From: Williamsia sp. DF01-3
Lineage (GTDB): Bacteria > Actinomycetota > Actinomycetes > Mycobacteriales > Mycobacteriaceae
DNA length: 64,000 nt
Reading direction: 5' to 3'
NCBI RefSeq assembly: GCF_023051145.1
Contig: NZ_JALKFS010000005.1
Location: forward strand, 3,985,733 to 4,049,732
Below are positions 18,719 to 27,467 of the stretch, piece by piece (position 1 is the stretch's first letter; each line of letters starts with the position of its first letter). The notes below the pieces were generated by a model, which was given only the letters and a program-made list of their open reading frames with translations, did not search any database and was not told the origin of the DNA. Position numbers and translations under genes: made by a program.

Positions 18719-19543
18719 ATGGGACACCACACAGTGCTATTCAGTGAGCCGACAGGTCGCAGCAGCAAGCGTTCACGCAAGCCGTTGCCCAACCTTTCCG
18801 CCCGCCGGGTCGTCACGGCCGTCGCGATTGCCGCCAGCGCTGCGCTCGCACTGCCGGCCACGGCCTCTGCCGCACCGGCCCCGGCGCCGACACCCAAGGT
18901 CAGCGAGGCCACACTGCAGTCGCTGGGCGCGTTCGTCCCGGCGATCATCGGTTCGGCCGCGACCCCGGGCCCCGACGGCAAGGTCAATGCCGATCTGATG
19001 GCGAACGCCAGGACCCTGGCAGCCGACTCCGGATTGCCGCCAGACCTCGCGAAGATCTGGGATCGTGTCATCAGCTTCCTCGAGGGCACCGGCGGTGGCG
19101 GTCCCGCAATTCCCACCGGCCCCGGCGCACCCGTGATCCAGCAATTCCTCTACCCGACCCTGGGCAACGGGTGCATTCCCGGAGGCAACTCCGTGGGCAC
19201 CGCGCTCGCGACCGCAGGACCGCAGCAGGCACCCGCTCCCGGTCCCGCCCGCGGCGAAGCCGGCTTCGTCTACACCAGCCTCGGCACCGGGCCCGCACTG
19301 AACAACAAAGAAGCCCCGCTGACCGTGGCCTGGGTCAACATCGACACCGGCAAGACCGGCCAGCAGAGCCTGCAGCGCAACGAGAAGATCAACGTCGCCG
19401 AGGGCCCCGGAACTTTCACCACGATCGCGAAAACCGGTAAGGGCCGGGTCATCTCGGCCATCTACGGCAATGTCACCACAAAGACCGAGGGCAAGGTGGT
19501 CAGCTGCACCATCATCCCGACCGTCGGCTTGATGAACATCTAG
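18719..19543 (+). CDS. secreted protein, mycolata-type family of unknown function (paralogue 1)
   Basis: A 274-residue protein with a Tat/Sec-like N-terminus (RSSKRSRK, then a hydrophobic Ala-rich core and ASAAPA cleavage site near residue 50). The mature part has two Cys, in NGCIPGG and VVSCTIIP, likely disulfide-bonded. The C-terminal pattern VAWVN...GRVISAIYGNV...CTIIPTVGLM recurs in the next gene as VAWFN...GTVLSAVFGTV...CFFFPMIGIT, so the two are distant paralogues. A strong terminator follows. Start at 18719 (ATG) or GTG 18734. Function unknown. Confidence 0.8.
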   Translation: MGHHTVLFSEPTGRSSKRSRKPLPNLSARRVVTAVAIAASAALALPATASAAPAPAPTPKVSEATLQSLGAFVPAIIGSAATPGPDGKVNADLMANARTLAADSGLPPDLAKIWDRVISFLEGTGGGGPAIPTGPGAPVIQQFLYPTLGNGCIPGGNSVGTALATAGPQQAPAPGPARGEAGFVYTSLGTGPALNNKEAPLTVAWVNIDTGKTGQQSLQRNEKINVAEGPGTFTTIAKTGKGRVISAIYGNVTTKTEGKVVSCTIIPTVGLMNI

Positions 19544-19560
19544 CCGTCCCCCGCACAGCT

Positions 19561-19597
19561 ACAGGCGCCGACCATCTGGTCGGCGCCTGTTTCTTTT
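19561..19597 (+). terminator. Rho-independent terminator
   Basis: A perfect 13-bp stem, ACAGGCGCCGACC/GGTCGGCGCCTGT, with a four-base loop is followed by TTCTTTT. It lies 17 bp behind the stop of the first secreted-protein gene. Confidence 0.9.
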
Positions 19598-19787
19598 ACC
19601 ATTGCGAACAGTCCCGCCGAGATCCGTTGACCCGCAGGGAAACCGGAACGGTAGCAGTTGCATCACAGGTCAGCGTCGCAGCTTGCCTTCTCCTTGAATC
19701 ACATGGTTGTGTGTAACAAGCGCACCATTGGCCACATCTGTCACACGGGTAACAGGTGGCCCATCATCTTCTCTTCAAGGGGGAACC

Positions 19788-20654
19788 ATGCCCAGCTCAC
19801 CAATGCTTCGCCGAGGCCTCGCCGCACTTGCGATCGCAGCGTCCGGGGCGCTGCTGATGCCTGCCCTGGCTTCGGCTGAGCCTGCGGCACCGATCGACAC
19901 GACCCTCACCGCTCCGAAGCACACCCCCAGCGACGCCGAACTGACCTCGGCGATCGGAACGCTGAAGAAGACCTCGGGAGATCCGACCGCCCTGGCCGCG
20001 GCGAAAGCGCTCCTGGGCGGAACAGGTCAGGTGCCGACCGAGGTCGCCGGCACCGCGGCCACGCCGGCGGCTGACTCCTCGGACATGTTCGGCCTTCTCG
20101 CCGAGGCCAACGAGAGTCTGCGCAAGCTCGGCATCCAGAGCTTCATCAACCCGTCGGCGGCCTTCAACTGCACAGCCCCGACCGAATCCAATCCGCTCGG
20201 ACTGGTCCCCGCAGTAGGTGGAGCGATTCCGGGCCCCTACTTCCTGCCCGGGCTGAAGCTTCCCGAAGGACTCGACGCCAATCTCATCAAAGACGGTGAG
20301 ACGCTCTTCGGCTTCTTCCCGGCCGGCATCACTGCCGACGGCGCAGCCACCGGAATGCAGGTCGCCTGGTTCAACGTGAACACCCTCAAGGGCGGTTTCG
20401 CGGACATGGCGCCGGTGGGCACGACGATCGTCGACTTGCTGATGAAGAACGTCCCCGCCTCCTTCCCGGCCGCGATCCGCACCGCGATCGCCGAGCGCAT
20501 CTCGGCTGTGGTGAACAACGTCAGCGTCAAGGGTGCCCGCCTGGCACCGGTGGAGACGGGCAACGGCACAGTGTTGTCCGCAGTCTTCGGCACCGTCCAG
20601 AACGGAAACCGCAGCTGCTTCTTCTTCCCGATGATCGGGATCACCCAGGCGTAG
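19788..20654 (+). CDS. secreted protein, mycolata-type family of unknown function (paralogue 2)
   Basis: A 288-residue protein starting behind AAGGGGGAA. Residues 1-30 are a signal peptide ending in LASAEPA. An N-terminal helical region is followed by the same C-terminal domain as the gene at 18719, again with two Cys (FNC and NRSC). The N-terminal parts of the two proteins are not alike. A dedicated terminator before it and a separate ribosome site after it (the lipase-like gene starts 32 bp later) suggest it is transcribed with the lipase-like gene. Function unknown. Confidence 0.8.
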   Translation: MPSSPMLRRGLAALAIAASGALLMPALASAEPAAPIDTTLTAPKHTPSDAELTSAIGTLKKTSGDPTALAAAKALLGGTGQVPTEVAGTAATPAADSSDMFGLLAEANESLRKLGIQSFINPSAAFNCTAPTESNPLGLVPAVGGAIPGPYFLPGLKLPEGLDANLIKDGETLFGFFPAGITADGAATGMQVAWFNVNTLKGGFADMAPVGTTIVDLLMKNVPASFPAAIRTAIAERISAVVNNVSVKGARLAPVETGNGTVLSAVFGTVQNGNRSCFFFPMIGITQA

Positions 20655-20686
20655 CTCGGTATCAGCGTTTTCATGTAGGAGAAGTC

Positions 20687-21859
20687 ATGAAAAGTGTTCA
20701 CACACAAGCACTGCGTCGGATGGGTGTCAGCGGTCTGACCGTTGCTGCCCTGGCCGCCACCGTGGCCGCCGCGATCGGGACCGGCGCCGCAGCCGCCGCG
20801 CCGACCGCCACCTCGGGCACCGTCCACGCCAACATCGGTCTGCCAGACGACCGCTGGGTCACCGGTGCCGGCAGCGCCGACCGCTTCACGTACTGGACCA
20901 CCGCGGCCGAGAATCGCAGCGAGATCAGCAGTGCCGCGGTGTACCTGCCGAGAGGCACTGCGCCCGAAGGCGGCTGGCCGGTGATCGCATGGGCGCACGA
21001 CACCGTCGGACTGGCCGACAAGTGCGCACCGTCCTGGTCGGGTAAGACCGAATCCGCCGCCCACTGGAACGACATCACCCCCTGGCTCCGCAAGGGCTAC
21101 GCCGTGGTTGCCTCGGACTACGCCGGTCTCGGTGTCGAAGGGGCCACGCCGGACTTGCAGGGCGACATCAAGGCACGCAACATCGTCGACGCGGTCAAGG
21201 CCGCCCACGACATCACCCCGGACCTGTCCGACGAGTGGATCGTCAACGGGAACGGGAGCGGGGCGACCTCGGCGCTGGCGACTGCGCGCAACGCCATCGC
21301 GTGGCAGGGCCCAGAGCTCGACTTCCGGGGCGCGGTGACCACCAGCGTGCCGGCCAACCTGGGCGAACTGGTACTCAGCGCCGGACCCGGTTTCATCCCC
21401 GTGCCGCTGCCCACCGATCTCACCGCCGAGGTGCTCTATGCGATCGCCGGTATCCGCGGCTCGTACCCGGAGCTCAACTTGAACTCCTACCTCAGCACCG
21501 AGGGCAAGGCACTCGTGGACAAGGCCCTCAAGGTGTGTTCCGCCGAACTGCAGCGCTCGGTCGCCTCGACCGGACTGAACGAGTTGTTCACCAAGCCTGT
21601 CGCGTCGATCCCGAACATCAGGCCTGTCGTCGACGCCTACCTCGGTGTCCCCGATCGCGGTTACGACAAGCCGGTGTTCATCGGACAGGGGCTGCTCGAC
21701 ACCACGGTTGTGCTGCCGTACACACTCGACTTCATCAACAGGGTGCAGGCGTCGGGGCAGAACGTGACGGTCCGTACGTATCCGTCCGACGGTCAGGGCA
21801 CGGCTGCGGCCGCATTGCCTGACGCCTCAGGGTTCGTCGAGAGAATCTTCGCGGGCTGA
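20687..21859 (+). CDS. secretory-lipase family protein, probably catalytically dead
   Basis: A 390-residue exported alpha/beta-hydrolase of the secretory lipase (LIP) family; signal peptide to about residue 39, start behind AGGAGAAG. The N-terminal AWAHDTVGLADKCAPS and ASDYAGLGVEG motifs are typical. The nucleophile elbow, normally GHSQGG, reads GNGSGA (188-193), so Gly190 stands where Ser is expected. The Asp is kept (D338 in GLLDTTV), but the His position appears to be Gln370 in SDGQGT. Two of three catalytic residues therefore seem lost. It may act as a binding protein. It follows the two secreted paralogues. Confidence 0.85.
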   Translation: MKSVHTQALRRMGVSGLTVAALAATVAAAIGTGAAAAAPTATSGTVHANIGLPDDRWVTGAGSADRFTYWTTAAENRSEISSAAVYLPRGTAPEGGWPVIAWAHDTVGLADKCAPSWSGKTESAAHWNDITPWLRKGYAVVASDYAGLGVEGATPDLQGDIKARNIVDAVKAAHDITPDLSDEWIVNGNGSGATSALATARNAIAWQGPELDFRGAVTTSVPANLGELVLSAGPGFIPVPLPTDLTAEVLYAIAGIRGSYPELNLNSYLSTEGKALVDKALKVCSAELQRSVASTGLNELFTKPVASIPNIRPVVDAYLGVPDRGYDKPVFIGQGLLDTTVVLPYTLDFINRVQASGQNVTVRTYPSDGQGTAAAALPDASGFVERIFAG

Positions 21860-21866
21860 TCCAGAC

Positions 21867-22598
21867 ATGCGGGTATCCGGCTGGAAGTATCCGGAGCGCA
21901 AGGCGTTTGCGGTGACCACCGTGTTGGTGGCGGCAGCGGGAGCTGTTCGCCACCGGCCGGTGGTCGCTGTCGTCAAGCCGGCAGCGCTGGGAATGTTGGC
22001 GATCACCGTTGCCCGCGGCACGAGGCGACGGGCACCGGCGGACAACGCACTGCTGGCCGCCACGCTCATCGCCTCGGCAGCCGGCGACTACTTCATGTAT
22101 CGCGAAGAGTTTGCCGACGGTCGAGGCAAAGACCGGCACATACAGACCGGCGCAACCATGTTCGGCGTGGCACACCTGGCCTACCTGGGCCTGTTCAGCC
22201 GGCACGGTGCCCGACCGACACGTCGACGACTGCTCCCCCGGTTCGCGGTGATGAACGAGGTTGCCGCACTGCTGATCCTGAACCAGCCCAGGCTGCTGCC
22301 CGTGCTCGGTACCTACGGGGCCGCCTTGTCGGTGATGGCGGCCACGGCCGCAGACCCGTGCCTGTCGTCGGGCACACGAAGCGATCCCACCCGCCGACTG
22401 GCAACGGGTGGGATCCTGTTCATGCTGTCCGATGCAATTCTGATGAATCGCCGATATCTGTTGCGCGGCAACCTCGCACGCGCGATGAGCGAGGCAACCG
22501 TGCTGTCGACCTACTTCGTCGCGCAGATGTTCCTGCTCGACGGCGTCGACTCACTGGCCCGGCGGCGTCACGCCGCAGGCATCGTCAGACCGGCGTGA
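21867..22598 (+). CDS. YhhN/lysoplasmalogenase-family membrane protein
   Basis: A 243-residue protein with about seven membrane helices. GDYFMYREE and the C-terminal FMLSDAILMNRRY followed by STYFVAQMF match the YhhN (TMEM86) family, whose studied members hydrolyse the vinyl-ether bond of lysoplasmalogens. Bacterial substrates are mostly unknown. It lies 7 bp behind the lipase-like gene and overlaps the convergent PspC gene by 14 bp. Confidence 0.82.
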   Translation: MRVSGWKYPERKAFAVTTVLVAAAGAVRHRPVVAVVKPAALGMLAITVARGTRRRAPADNALLAATLIASAAGDYFMYREEFADGRGKDRHIQTGATMFGVAHLAYLGLFSRHGARPTRRRLLPRFAVMNEVAALLILNQPRLLPVLGTYGAALSVMAATAADPCLSSGTRSDPTRRLATGGILFMLSDAILMNRRYLLRGNLARAMSEATVLSTYFVAQMFLLDGVDSLARRRHAAGIVRPA

Positions 22599-22800
22599 CC
22601 CCGCCGGCGGGAGCGATCTTGCCCTGCATCGGCATCACCAACCAGAGAGCCAGGTAAACGACCAGCTGCGGCCCCGGCAGCAGGCACGAGACCACGAATG
22701 CCACGCGCACCGCATTCACGTCCCAGCCGTACCGTCGTGCGATGCCGGTGCAGACTCCTCCCAGCATCCTGCCCTCGGAAACCCGAACCAATTCGTCCAT
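22585..22800 (-). CDS. PspC-domain membrane protein
   Basis: A 71-residue protein with the PspC signature RMLGGVCTGIARRYGWD and one membrane helix (about 34-58). Such proteins sense envelope stress in the phage-shock response. The start follows AAAGGA. It is a single gene, divergent from the enoyl-CoA hydratase. Confidence 0.9.
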   Translation of the reverse strand: MDELVRVSEGRMLGGVCTGIARRYGWDVNAVRVAFVVSCLLPGPQLVVYLALWLVMPMQGKIAPAGGVTPV

Positions 22801-22961
22801 GTCATTCCTTTCTGTTCAGTCCCCCAGCGACACCGAGCCGCTCTCACCTGTCCCAATGTATGGACGTCGAGCGTCCCTGCCATCGGGGATCGACCCTGAT
22901 CTTTGTGGCCGACTTCCCTGATTCGCTCCTCAGGGAACACCGCTCGTGTCACGATGGCGAA

Positions 22962-23770
22962 ATGTCGTATGTCCGGGTGGACCATCCCCGCGAACACATT
23001 GCCCTGGTGACCTTGGATCGCCCAGAACGCATGAATGCCATGGCTTTTGACGTCATGCTGCCGTTCAAGGAAAAGCTCGAGGAGATCAGTGCGGACAATG
23101 CGGTCCGAGCTGTGATCATCACCGGCGCCGGACGCGGTTTCAGTTCTGGCGCCGACCAGAAGTCGGCGGGCAAGATACCCGGCATCGACGGCCTGACCGC
23201 CCCCACGATCGCGCTTCGTTCCTTGGAGCTGCTCGACGAGACGATCAAGGCGATCCGCCGCATGCATCAGCCGGTGATCGCCGCAGTCAACGGCGCCGCG
23301 ATCGGTGGCGGGCTGTGTCTGGCGCTGGCATGCGACATCCGCATCGCGGGCGTGGCGGCCTATTTCCGTGCGGCGGGTATCAACAACGGGCTCACCGCAA
23401 GCGAGTTGGGGTTGAGCTACCTGTTGCCGCGAGCCGTCGGTAGCTCACATGCCGCGGAGATGATGCTGACCGGATGGGATGTCCACGCCGACGAAGCCGC
23501 CCGAATCGGGCTGGTGTCGCGAACCGTGCCCGACGCCGACCTGCTGGCCGAGTGCTGCCGCGTCGCTGACCGGATCGCCGAATTGTCGCGCCCTGCTATC
23601 GAACTGACAAAGCGAACGCTCTGGTCGGGCATGGAGGCCTCGAGCCTCGACGCGCACATGCAGGCCGAAGGCCTCGGCCAGCTCTACGTCCGGTTGCTGA
23701 CCGCCAACTTCCAGAAGCGACGGCCGCCCGCAAAGAGGGACGGCCGCCGCTGTTCACCGATTCGCTGTAG
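22962..23770 (+). CDS. enoyl-CoA hydratase/isomerase (one frameshift near the 3' end)
   Basis: A crotonase-fold enzyme of fatty-acid or related acyl-CoA metabolism. GRGFSSGADQK and NGAAIGGGLCLALACDIRIA supply the oxyanion-hole glycines; the usual catalytic Glu loop reads GLTASELGLSYLLP. The frame continues to 23807 with an unnatural C-terminus, whereas restoring one G near 23711-23714 gives EATAARKEGRPPLFTDSL and a stop at 23768-23770, the usual end of this family. That places the stop two bases from the stop of the convergent transporter. Start at the ATG 22962; ribosome site weak. Confidence 0.88.
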
Positions 23771-23772
23771 CG

Positions 23773-25254
23773 CTATTTCTCTTTGGCCGCGGCTTTTTCG
23801 GCCTTGAGTGCGGCCTCGACGTCGCCGAGAGTGTCCATGTCCTCGAGTTCCATACCCTTGGTCTCGGGAACCTTGAAGTGCACGTAGAAGTACGACACGA
23901 TCGCGCAGAACGCGAAGAACCCGTAAATCCACGCCAGACCCAGACGCGAGTTCAGTTCCGGGAAGAGCAGCGAGATGGTGAAGTTCGCGAGCCAGTTCAC
24001 ACCGGTGCACACACCGAGCGCCACACCGCGGATCCGGTTGGGGAACATCTCCCCCAGCATCACCCACATGACCGGGCCCCATGTGGCAGCGAACGCGACC
24101 ACGAACAGGTTGGCACCGATCAGCGCGACCACGCCCCAGTTGTCGGGGAGGGTGATGTCGTCGCCCGAGCCCTGCTGCTGGGTGAAAGCCGCGCACGCCA
24201 ATATGAGCCCGATGGCCATACCGACCGAACCGATCAGCAGGAGCTTGCGGCGGCCGATGCGGTCGACGAACAGGATTGCCCCGAAGGTCATCACGACGTT
24301 GACAACGGCGGTGATCACCGACGTCTTGAACGACTCGCTCTCACTGAATCCGACGGACTGCCAGAGCGTGGTGGAGTAGTAGAAGATCGCGTTGATGCCG
24401 ACGAACTGCTGCAGCACCGCGATCCAGATACCGACCCAGACAAGGGGATGCAGACCGAACGAAGGCCCGCGGATGTCCTTGATCGACACGTTGGATTCGC
24501 GTTTGAGCGTCAGCCGGATCTCTTTGACGCGTTCGAGTGGGTTCGGCTCACCGGTCACTTCGGTGAGGATGCGGGCGGCTTCCTCGTCGAGGTTGCTCCC
24601 CACCAGGTACCGGGGTGATTCCGGAATCAGTAGGGCCAGAACGCCGTAGACGATGGCGGGGATGACGCCGACCATGAACATCCAGCGCCACGCCTCGATA
24701 CCGAACCACAGATCGCTCGATGCGCTACCGGCGCTGTCGGCGAGCAGCGCATCCGACAGCAGTGCGACGAAGATGCCCATGGTGATGGCCAGCTGCTGGA
24801 GGGATCCGAGTGCACCGCGGTATCGGGCGGGGGCGATCTCGGCTATGTACGCCGGAGCGATCACCGAGGCGATGCCGATGCCGAGGCCGCCGATCACACG
24901 CCAGATCAACAGGTCTGGAACCGACCACGCCAATCCTGTGCCGATGGACGAGGCGATGAACAACGCGGAGCCGAGCAGCATCACCTTCTTGCGGCCCCAG
25001 ATGTCCGCGAGCCGACCGGCGAACCAGGCACCGAGCGCGCACCCGAGGAGTGCGATGGCGACCGCGAAGCCCTTCATGAACGAGTTGAGCTCAAAATGTG
25101 TGCCGATGGATTCGACAGCACCGTTGACCACCGAGCTGTCGAAACCGAAGAGGAATCCGCCGACGGCTGCGGCGACGGTCACACCGATGACCTTGGCTAC
25201 GTGTGCCTCACCCCCGACCGGCCGGCTGGATCTACTGGCTGCACCTGTGGACAT
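23773..25254 (-). CDS. MFS sugar porter
   Basis: A 493-residue transporter of the sugar-porter family with twelve predicted helices. Seen motifs are GFLFGFDSSVVNGA in helix 1, RLADIWGRKK between helices 2 and 3, PAYIAEIAPARYRG, PESPRYL, QQFVGINAIFYYS, DRIGRRK and PETKG at the end. It imports a sugar by proton symport; the sugar is unknown. The start is the ATG at 25254. Confidence 0.92.
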   Translation of the reverse strand: MSTGAASRSSRPVGGEAHVAKVIGVTVAAAVGGFLFGFDSSVVNGAVESIGTHFELNSFMKGFAVAIALLGCALGAWFAGRLADIWGRKKVMLLGSALFIASSIGTGLAWSVPDLLIWRVIGGLGIGIASVIAPAYIAEIAPARYRGALGSLQQLAITMGIFVALLSDALLADSAGSASSDLWFGIEAWRWMFMVGVIPAIVYGVLALLIPESPRYLVGSNLDEEAARILTEVTGEPNPLERVKEIRLTLKRESNVSIKDIRGPSFGLHPLVWVGIWIAVLQQFVGINAIFYYSTTLWQSVGFSESESFKTSVITAVVNVVMTFGAILFVDRIGRRKLLLIGSVGMAIGLILACAAFTQQQGSGDDITLPDNWGVVALIGANLFVVAFAATWGPVMWVMLGEMFPNRIRGVALGVCTGVNWLANFTISLLFPELNSRLGLAWIYGFFAFCAIVSYFYVHFKVPETKGMELEDMDTLGDVEAALKAEKAAAKEK

Positions 25255-25454
25255 CGGGGGTACCCACCTTCCGGACGGCGGTCGGCAATCACCGCCGACG
25301 ACATACGCCAAGAGCTGACGTTACTCCTGTCATGTCAGGCGAGTTCGCAAGTCCCCGAAAGACAGTCGGTCACAAGTCGGTCACCGGCGAGCGGAGCGGC
25401 ACGCGTTTACGCCTCCGCGAGCTGGGGAACTCCAGCGCCCCACCCGACAGGTGA

Positions 25455-25940
25455 TCACACCGTTGCAGCGCCACGACAGGTCGACGATTGTGGGTTCACC
25501 ATGGGCATGAAGGCGAGTGCACCGATCTTCTGGGTGACGACGTAGGCCACGTGGCCACGGCCGGTCGGCAGGGAACCTTCCCAATTGGCCGAGCGGCCCC
25601 GCGCCGGGATGACCGTCGTCCCGCGAGCTCCGGTGGTGGTGTTGACCCAGCGGACGGTTGCCTCGACGTTGTATTCGAGCAGGAAGCCAGGACGCGAGTT
25701 GTTCGCACTGAGGTACAGGACAGGCCCACGCGCCCCGTCGGGTGGGAAGACGACATCGTTGTACACGTCGATGTCGATCCTGAGCCGGCCCGGCGACCAC
25801 GGGTCGGCGCTGTCGCAGCGCACGGTGTCGACCAGCTTGGGTTCGGTGTACGGCTCGGCCGAGGACTGGCCCGCGGCCAGCACAGACATCGTGGCCGCGG
25901 CAGCCAGGGCCGCCGCCGCAACCCGGCTGCGTCTCCGCAT
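25455..25940 (-). CDS. small secreted protein
   Basis: A 161-residue exported protein with signal peptide MRRRSRVAAAALAAAATMSV... cleaved near residue 28 (SSAEP). Two Cys lie near the ends of the mature protein. The body looks beta-rich. The start follows GGGAGAGCGGAG. I do not recognise the family. Confidence 0.75.
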   Translation of the reverse strand: MRRRSRVAAAALAAAATMSVLAAGQSSAEPYTEPKLVDTVRCDSADPWSPGRLRIDIDVYNDVVFPPDGARGPVLYLSANNSRPGFLLEYNVEATVRWVNTTTGARGTTVIPARGRSANWEGSLPTGRGHVAYVVTQKIGALAFMPMVNPQSSTCRGAATV

Positions 25941-26079
25941 GACCGACTCCGCTCTCCCCGACCCGGACCGTCCTGCCGAGCATTCAATCACCACCAAGCC
26001 CCCGGTGATCGGGGTTCGGTGAGACGGGTCCTCGCGCGCGTCGATGTGGGTTGGGTGCCCGGCACTAGACTTCGTGTCC

Positions 26080-26646
26080 ATGACCAGTCTGCACATCACG
26101 GGCGACCCGTCCGCCGACGAGTTGCTCAGTACCGATTCCTTCGCGTTGCTGGCCGGGATGTTGCTGGACCAGCAGTTCCCGATGGAGCGAGCATTTGCCG
26201 GGCCGGCCAAGGTCAGGGAACGGTTCGGAAGTCTCGACCCCGCCGCGATCGCCGCCGCCGAGCCCGACTCGTTTGCCGACCTGTGTGCCACCCCTCCGGC
26301 CGTCCACCGCTACGGCAGGTCGATGGCCGCGCGCCTGCAGGCCCTGGCCACCATCGTGGTGGAACAGTACGGCGGCGACACCGCACGGATCTGGAACGAG
26401 GCGGCAGACGGACCGGATCTGGTCAAACGCATCAACGAGCTGCCGGGTTTCGGTGCCCAGAAGGCCAAGATCTTCACCGCACTTCTCGCCAAGCAGTGCG
26501 GTGTCGCCCCTGCCGGTTGGCAGAAGGCGGTCGGCGACTACAGCAAGGCCGGATACCGCTCGGTGGCGGACGTGGTGGACGAGGAATCCCTGCAGAAGGT
26601 GCGATCATTCAAGAAGGAACAGAAGGCAAAGGCCAAAGCAGGGTGA
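26080..26646 (+). CDS. HhH-GPD-type DNA repair protein
   Basis: A 188-residue protein of the actinobacterial HhH-GPD family. The N-terminal half holds LLAGMLLDQQFPMERAF, and the helix-hairpin-helix is INELPGFGAQKAKIF. DNA glycosylases of the Nth/MutY superfamily have the catalytic Lys/Asp after this hairpin; I cannot place it with certainty here. The start ATG is 26080. Confidence 0.85.
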   Translation: MTSLHITGDPSADELLSTDSFALLAGMLLDQQFPMERAFAGPAKVRERFGSLDPAAIAAAEPDSFADLCATPPAVHRYGRSMAARLQALATIVVEQYGGDTARIWNEAADGPDLVKRINELPGFGAQKAKIFTALLAKQCGVAPAGWQKAVGDYSKAGYRSVADVVDEESLQKVRSFKKEQKAKAKAG

Positions 26647-26686
26647 TCGGCCACCGGCGTGGAGGGGACGTCTTAGGGTGAACGGC

Positions 26687-27430
26687 ATGGATGCCAGATT
26701 GGTGATCGAACTCCCGACCCGGTTGGGATTCGCGATCGCAGGGGCGGCCCTGTCGGCCGTCGAGGCCAGCGTGGCGGTCAGCCGCATCGCCATCGAGAAC
26801 GTGCAGCACGAGATCACGGTGGCGATGGGGGTGTCTCAGGGACCTCCCGGCCGCAGTCCCCTCCAACTGATCGGCCAGGTGGCCGAGCTGCTGGAGGACG
26901 ACCGTTCTCTGGGTCGCATCCTGGCCAAGGACGGCCCCCTGGAGCGGCTGGTGTCCGATGACGGACTGGTGAACCGGATGCTGTCCGACGACGGCGTGCT
27001 TTATCAGATGACCGAGGACGGTGGGCCTCTCGATCGGCTCCTCTCTCGTGGTGGCCCGGTGGACCGCCTTCTCGCCGAGGACGGAATCCTTGCGAAGTTG
27101 ACGACGACGGGCGGCTTGCTCGACCGCCTTGCCGAGGACGAGGGCTTCATGGACCGCCTCGTGGCCGAGGAGGGGCTGCTCGAGCAACTCCTGGGCGAGA
27201 ACGGCGCGATCGAGCGCACCATCGCGCCGGGCGGGCCACTGGACCGGTTGACCGAACTCGTCGAGGTGATCGGCGAACTCGCGCCGAACATCCGGAAGCT
27301 GCAGGAGACGGTGGATCAGCTCAACGACGCCGCCGAAGTCCTCGGCCAGGCCGTGCTCCCGCTGGGCGAACTCGTCGGCCGATTGCCGAAACGGTTGGTA
27401 CGCACCAAGAACGGAACCGACGACCACTGA
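26687..27430 (+). CDS. decapeptide-repeat protein
   Basis: A 247-residue protein. Residues 81-190 are eleven consecutive ten-residue units of the form (D/E/K)(D/G)GxLxRLLx, for example KDGPLERLVS, DDGLVNRMLS, DGGPLDRLLS, EEGLLEQLLG and PGGPLDRLTE, flanked by an N-terminal helical region and a C-terminal coiled-coil-like segment (200-230). There is no signal peptide. Each unit would place its Leu/Ile/Val residues on one face, suggesting an amphipathic solenoid or a lipid-surface helix. The start follows GTGGAGGGGACG at a distance, or the GTG at 26678. Family not recognised. Confidence 0.78.
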   Translation: MDARLVIELPTRLGFAIAGAALSAVEASVAVSRIAIENVQHEITVAMGVSQGPPGRSPLQLIGQVAELLEDDRSLGRILAKDGPLERLVSDDGLVNRMLSDDGVLYQMTEDGGPLDRLLSRGGPVDRLLAEDGILAKLTTTGGLLDRLAEDEGFMDRLVAEEGLLEQLLGENGAIERTIAPGGPLDRLTELVEVIGELAPNIRKLQETVDQLNDAAEVLGQAVLPLGELVGRLPKRLVRTKNGTDDH

Positions 27431-27467
27431 CGAACTGCGACGGGCGGCCGTAGAGGGAGTCGGCCGG

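Noticed and set aside
18445-18720. TPP riboswitch before the thiamine-type importer
   Set aside because: The conserved CTGAGA and ACCTGA-type cores were not seen on the minus strand.
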